A DNA stretch of 64,000 nt from Dama dama (Eukaryota; Chordata; Mammalia; Artiodactyla; Cervidae). The stretch's first letter is position 1; the number at the start of each line of letters is the position of its first letter. Position numbers and translations under genes: made by a program. The stretch spans positions 11,777,501 to 11,841,500 of the forward strand of contig NC_083692.1 of assembly GCF_033118175.1 (NCBI RefSeq), given 5' to 3'. A model generated the notes under the pieces. That model was not told where the DNA came from. It did no database searches and was given only the letters and a program-made list of their open reading frames with translations. Positions 59,114 through 64,000 of the stretch are shown piece after piece.

Positions 59114-59925
59114 ACCATTATTTCAAAACAGAGTCCTTCAAATATGGTAGCTCAGTCTCATTACATGTACCAGTTATAGTGGTAAGGTAGATAATTGCTA
59201 AATAATCTTGGGTTTTGATTTCGATATTTAGTTACTTGAATTGCTTACATTTTGATAGGGTGCTAATAATAGGCACAGCCTGCTTTCCTGAGGTACATCA
59301 GTTGCTCAACTCATTGAATTTAATTAGAAAATTTCTAATTACTCATTCATTGTCAGTCTTCAATGGATAAAAGTTATTGAAAGGCAGAGTCTGTGGATGT
59401 ATCCATGTATTGCTGTATCTCTAATCTCTGCCTAGCATTAAGCTGGAACAAATTAGCGTCTGTGTATTCTTACTGAATGAATGAGTGTTTGAAAACGGAG
59501 CTGAGAATTACAAATGCTGCTGAAAAAGGAGACTGGTATTGGGATCAGTTTTCTCATTAGTTTGTTTTGTGATTCATGGTTAATACCTTGCTTCATATCC
59601 TCAGTCTTTTTAGAATTAAAGATTTGGGTAAAAGTTCAAAATTCTGTCAAGTCCTTATTTTTAAAAAATTTTTTGATTCATACCTTTTGCCTTAATAATT
59701 CTACTTAAGGATTGTATTTTGAGTTTACAAAAATAATCTTGTACAGGAGTATCTGTCACAACATATGCCAGTAAAAATAAATTACAGTTATCCCATTATC
59801 AATAGGGAATTATTTTAATCAGTTACAGAAAACTATACCTTTGCTAAAAATCAGAATGTAGATTTGTTGTCATGGAAATTTGTCCATGATATGTGAACAG
59901 AAAGAAAAAAATATGTATATATGTC

Positions 59926-60405
59926 TTTTAATTTCATGGCTGCAATCACCATCTGCAGTGATTTTGGAGCCCCCAAAAAATAAAGTCAGCCACTGTTTCC
60001 CCGTCTATCTGTCATGAAGTGATGGGACCGGATGCCATGATCTTAGTTTTCTGAATGTTGAGTTTTAAGCCAACTTTTTCACTCTCCTCTTTCACTTTTG
60101 TCAATAGGCCCTTTAGTTCTTCATTTTCTGCCATAAGGGTGGTGTCATCTGCATATCTGAGGTTATTGATATTTCTCCCAGCAGTCTTAATTCCAGCTTG
60201 TGCTTCCTCCAGCCCAGCATTTTTCATGATATACTCTGCATATAAGTTAAATAAGCAGGGGGACAATATACAGTCTTGACATACTCCTTTTCCTATTTGG
60301 AACCAGTCTTTTGTTCCATGTCCAGTTCTAACTGTTGCTTCCTGATCTGCATACAGGTTTCTCAAGAGGCAGGTCAGGTGGTCTGGTATTCCCATCTCTT
60401 GAAGA
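59926..60405 (-). mobile_element. BovB LINE, internal fragment, antisense
   Basis: gtcttttaatttcatggctgc to ggtattcccatctcttgaagaat. The minus-strand frame 60012-60452 keeps the reverse-transcriptase blocks GVCQDCILSPCLFNLYAEYI and NLRYADDTTLMAE with the catalytic Tyr-Ala-Asp-Asp intact. Both ends of the element are missing, so it cannot be active. Confidence 0.92.
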
Positions 60406-60479
60406 ATACAAGTATACAACAAAATACTTAATGTTATTTTCTTCTGATACATGATATTAACAGATTAGAGACATTTTTA

Positions 60480-61020
60480 TCGTTCTTTATTATTTGTTTA
60501 TTTTTAATTGTGAAGTACATAGAACATAAAATGTACAGTCCTATCCATTTTTAAGTGTTCAGTTAGGTAGTGTTATGTACCTTCGCATTGTTGTCCAACC
60601 AAATACAGAAGTCTCTTCATCTTACCAAACTGGAACTGCACCCATTAGACAGCAGCTACTTAGTCTTCCTTCCCCCGGGCCCTGCAGCCACCATTGCATG
60701 TGGACACTTGAGTTGCTTCTTCCTTTTGGCTGTTGTGGGTAGTGCTGCTACAAACTTGGGTATACAAATAATCACTTTGAGACCTGGATTTCGGTTCTTT
60801 TAGGTGTATGCCTAGAAATGCAATTGCTGAATCATGTGGTTAATCACTTTTTTAAGGAACCACTGGACTGTTTTCCATAGTGAGCGCACACTTGTACATC
60901 CCACCAGCAATGCAGCAGGGTTTCAGTTTCCCTGCAGCCTCCCCAGCATTGTTTTCTGGTTTTTGTTGATAATAGCCACCTTAATATGTTTGAGATCATT
61001 CCCTATCATTTATTTTTTAA
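60480..61020 (-). repeat. Old L1M 3' region
   Basis: gtacatagaacataaaatgtacagtcctatcc, gtaccttcgcattgttgtcc, gctgttgtgggtagtgctgctac, gcacacttgtacatcccaccagcaatgc: antisense L1M 3' UTR. A further piece of the same class lies at about 61447-61545. Confidence 0.7.
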
Positions 61021-61423
61021 TAAGTGTTGCTATTTTCATACTGAGTGAACAATGACAGTATTGCCATTATAAAAATAGAATGAATTAGCTTTATTTTTTT
61101 ATTTTTAACATTGTTTCTGTAACAGCAAGTACTGCCTTTATTTCAGATGCAGTAGTAAATTGTTGGGATATTAGGGTTGATTGCTAGAATAAATTAGAAG
61201 CTTGATGCTAAAGGGTGTTTTGAGGTTTTAGTAAAGTACTCTGAGTATCGTAGTAAATATCTTAATTGCTCTTGAGCACTCAAAGTTGGAAACCCAAGAC
61301 TTACCAGTCTTAGTAAATGTTAACTACTAATTTTTGATAGAGTATTCTTGCTTAACCTTTATTGACTAATTGAACTTATGTTTACCAATGTCTTTTCAAA
61401 GAAAAACCTGATTTGAGGTATGC

Positions 61424-61448
61424 TGCTGCTGCTGCTAAGTTGCTTCAT
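61424..61448 (-). repeat. Scrap of Bov-A SINE head
   Basis: Only tgctgctgctgctgctaagttgcttca is present, the first bases of a reversed BOV-A2. L1M-type sequence follows directly, so the SINE was cut short or deleted. Confidence 0.6.
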
Positions 61449-61648
61449 TATAGTTTACCATAAAATTAATCTGCTTTAAATGTGCAATTCAATAATTTTC
61501 AGTAAATGTACTCAGTTATGCACCTATCACCATAATCTAGTTTTGTGTCTGTTTGTTCAGTCGCTAAGTTGTGTCCAACTCTTTGTGACCCTGTAGATTG
61601 TAGCACGTCAGGTTTCCCTGTCTTTCACTGCCTCCTAGAGTTTGCACA

Positions 61649-61927
61649 CAGAGAAAGCAATAGCAATCAACTCCAGTACTCTTGCCTGGAGAATCCCATG
61701 GATGGAGGAGCCTGGTGGGCTGCAGTCCATAGGGTTGCTAAGAGTCGGACACGACTGATCATCTTCACTTTCACTTTTCACTTTTATGCATTGGAGAAGG
61801 CAATGGCAACCCACTCTGGTGTTCTTGCCTGGAGAATCCCAGGGACGGGGGAGCCTGGTGGGCTGCCGTCTATGGGGTCGCACAGAGTCGGACACGACTG
61901 AAGCGACTTAGCAGCAGCAGCAGCAGC
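61649..61927 (+). mobile_element. BOV-A2 dimeric SINE inside BovB
   Basis: Sense BOV-A2: two monomers linked by cttcactttcacttttcacttttatgcattggagaagg. The host sequence agagtttgcaca appears before (61637-61648) and after (61928-61939), giving a 12-bp duplication. It ends in a GCA repeat. Confidence 0.93.
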
Positions 61928-61973
61928 AGAGTTTGCACAAACTCTTAGCAGCAGCAGCAGCAGAGTTTGCACA
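61905..61973. repeat. (GCA)n tract with duplicated flank
   Basis: GCA repeats at about 61910-61928 and again at 61948-61962, each followed by agagtttgcaca (61928-61939, 61962-61973). The unit of GCA run plus flank has been tandemly duplicated once. Confidence 0.88.
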
Positions 61974-64000
61974 AACTCATGTCCATTGAGTCCTTGATGC
62001 TCTCTAACCATCCTATCCCCTGCCGCTCCCTTTGCCTTCAGTCTTTCCCAGCATCAGGGTCTTTCCCAGTGAGTCAGCTCTTCGCATCAGGTGGCCAAAG
62101 TATTGGAGCTTCAGCTTCAGCATCAGTCCTTTTAGCAACTTTTGAGGGTTGATTTCCTTTAGGATTGACTGGTTTGATCTCCTTGCAGTCCAAGGGACTC
62201 TCAAGAGTGTTCCCCAGCACCAAAATTAAAAAGCATTAATTTTTTGGTGGTCAGCCTTCTTTATGGTCCAACTCTCCCATCCGTAAATGACTACTGGAAA
62301 AGCTATAGCTTTGACTGTACAGACCTTTGTCAGCAAAGTGATGGTTCTGTTTTTTAATGCACTGTTCAGGTTCATCATAGCTTTTCTTCCAAAGAGCAAG
62401 TGTCTTTTAATTTCATGGCTTCAGTCAACATCCACAGTGATTTTGGAGCCTAAGAAATTAAAATCTGCCACTGTTTCCACTTTTTCCCCATCTATTTGCC
62501 ATAAAGTGGAGGGACCAGATGCCATGATCTTAGTTTTTTGAATGCAGAATTTTAAACCAGCTTTTTCACTCTCTTCTTCTAACTTTATCAAGAGGCTTTT
62601 TAGTTCCTCTTTGCTTTTTGCCATTAGAATGGTATCATCTGCTTATCTGAGGTTGTTGATATTTCTCCCGGCAGTCTTAACTCCAGCTTGTGATTTATCC
62701 AACCCAGCATTTTGCATGGTGTACTCTGTATATAAATTAAATAAGCAGGGTGACAGTATACAGCCTTGACTTTCTCTTTTCCCAATTTTTAACCAGTCTG
62801 TTGTTCCTTGTCTGGTTCTAACTGTTGCTTCTTAACCAGCATACAGGTTTCTCAGGAGGCAGGTAAAATGGTCTGGGATTCCCATCTCTTGAAGAATTTT
62901 TCATAGTTCGTTGTGATCCACACAGCCAAAGGCATTTGAGTAGTCAATGAAGCAGAAGTAGATGTTTTGCTCCAATTGTCTTGCTTTATCAATGAGCCAG
63001 TGGTTGTTGGCAGTTTGTTCTCTGGTTCCTCTGCCTTTTCTAATCCAGCTTGAACATCTGGAAGTTCTTGGTTCACATACTGTTGAAGCCTAGCTTGGAG
63101 AATTTTGAGCATTACTCTGCTAGTGTGTGAGATGAGTGCAGTTGTGAGATAGTTTGAACATTCTCTGGCATTGTCTTTCTTTGGGGTTGGAATGAAAACT
63201 GACCTTTTCCAGTCCTGTGGCCACTGCTGAGTTTTCCAAGTTTGCTCTTGTGGTTATTCAGATCATTAAGACCTTCTTTGTATAGTTCTTCTCTGTGTAT
63301 TTGCCACCTCTTAATCTCGTCTCCTTTTTTTAGGTCCTTACTGTTTCTGTCCTTTATCATGTCCAATCTTGCATGAAATGTTCACTTGATATCTCCAGTG
63401 TTCTTGAAGAGGTTTCTACTCTTTCCCATTCTGTTGTTTTCCTCTACTTCTTGGCATTGTTCATTGAAGAAGGCCTTCTTATCTTTCCTTTCTATTCTCT
63501 GGAACTCTTCATTCAGTTGGGTATATCTTTCTCTTTCTCCCTTGCCTTTCACTTCTTTTCTCAGGTATTTGTAAAGCCTCCTCAGACAACCCCTTTGCCT
63601 TCTTGCATTTCTTTCTCTTTGGGATGGTTTTGGTCACTGCTTCCTTCCTTTACAATACTATGAACCTCCGTCCATAGTTCTTCAGACGCTCTGTCTACCA
63701 GATCTAATCCCTTGAATCTATTCATTTCCTCCACTGTCTGTAATCATAAGGGATTTGATTTAGGTCGTACCTGGATGACCTAGTGGTTTTCCCTGATTTC
63801 TTCTGTTTAAGCCTGCATTTGCAATAAGGAGCTCACGTTCTGAGCCACAGTCAGCACCAGGTCTTGTTTTAATAATCTAGTTTGGAATATTTCTGTTGCC
63901 CCAGTAAGATCCCTTGTGACCAAGACCTTTATTGATTCTATAGAATTTGTGGCAAAAGATTTTTTGTAACAGCGCTGTATATATTGCTTCTCTTAAATGA

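Larger units (their letters stand above)
61554..63870 (-). mobile_element. BovB LINE, about 2 kb, antisense, with nested BOV-A2
   Basis: 3' terminal part at 61554-61648 (ttcagtcgctaagttgtg), then interrupted by BOV-A2. It resumes at 61962 and runs to about 63870. Reverse-transcriptase blocks can be read on the minus strand (MLKILQARLQQYVNQELPDV at the N-terminal side). Compared with the copy at 32381-34280 it lacks about 190 bp near 63243. The open frames here are broken, so it is inactive. Confidence 0.92.
45959..64000 (+). other. CEP128: Start of a very long CEP128 intron after exon F (over 18 kb)
   Basis: Begins with the gtgaga donor of exon F and runs off the window. No sequence encoding the expected continuation (beginning Val-Ser-Asp-Arg) was found. 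It holds an L1M region, a mariner with nested BovB, four antisense BovB copies, an MLT1-like LTR, CHR and Bov-tA/BOV-A2 SINEs. Long stretches without a recognised feature are 45960-46950, 50470-51110, 53000-53140, 53370-54500, 54660-55880, 56770-57300, 58310-58600, 59120-59920 and 61030-61420. Confidence 0.8.

Noticed and set aside
58766..59179. Open frame of 137 codons, possible gene
   Set aside because: It lies within an MLT1-like LTR; the peptide is what that repeat gives in this frame.
1..64000. CRISPR array, operon, phage-like or otherwise novel system
   Set aside because: Repeats here are interspersed transposons and microsatellites, not spaced direct repeats. The splice-site structure and repeat families show mammalian nuclear DNA.
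45959..64000. Further CEP128 exons after exon F
   Set aside because: No in-frame sequence resembling the known continuation, bounded by splice sites, was seen. A small exon could have been missed by eye; an alignment of the CEP128 mRNA to the window would settle it.

Overview
This window is nuclear DNA from a ruminant, most likely a bovid. The main evidence is the repeat content: many Bov-tA tRNA-derived SINEs, two BOV-A2 dimeric SINEs, at least ten BovB (RTE) LINE fragments, cetartiodactyl CHR-type SINEs and ruminant-type L1 3' ends. Together these are diagnostic of Ruminantia. I cannot tell cattle, yak, bison, buffalo, sheep and goat apart from sequence reading alone. The DNA is AT-rich and mostly intronic. 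I saw no bacterial-type gene organisation, CRISPR array or operon.

There is one real protein-coding gene, on the + strand: the 5' part of CEP128 (centrosomal protein of 128 kDa, formerly C14orf145). Six coding exons lie at 16762-16923 (ATG at 16777), 18652-18738, 38215-38341, 39923-40041, 42740-42831 and 45886-45958. All have AG/GT borders and join without a frame break into 645 nt (215 codons). They encode the Ser-rich N-terminus and the start of the long coiled coil. The rest of the gene, about four fifths of the protein, lies beyond 64000. The promoter and first non-coding exon appear to lie before base 1, because I see no CpG island here.

Layout. 1-16761 is upstream sequence or the first intron, with L2, MIR, MER5, L1, Bov-tA and BovB pieces and one RFX X-box-like site at 4227-4240. 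16762-18738 holds exons A and B with a solo MLT1-type LTR between them. 18739-38214 is a 19.5 kb intron carrying a solo ERV LTR inside a CHR SINE, a large L1 split by a BovB, a Tigger-like inverted-repeat element, several SINEs, a 1.9 kb antisense BovB and an old L1 ORF1 region. 38215-45958 holds exons C to F in compact introns of 1.6-3.1 kb. 45959-64000 is the start of a second very long intron. It contains a near-complete but dead mariner transposon with a BovB inside it, and three more antisense BovB copies.

Nearly every open reading frame over 60 codons outside the CEP128 exons is a translation of one of these repeats, or a chance frame. I found no convincing new biological system. The most interesting structures are the nested insertions, several dated relative to one another by intact target-site duplications.
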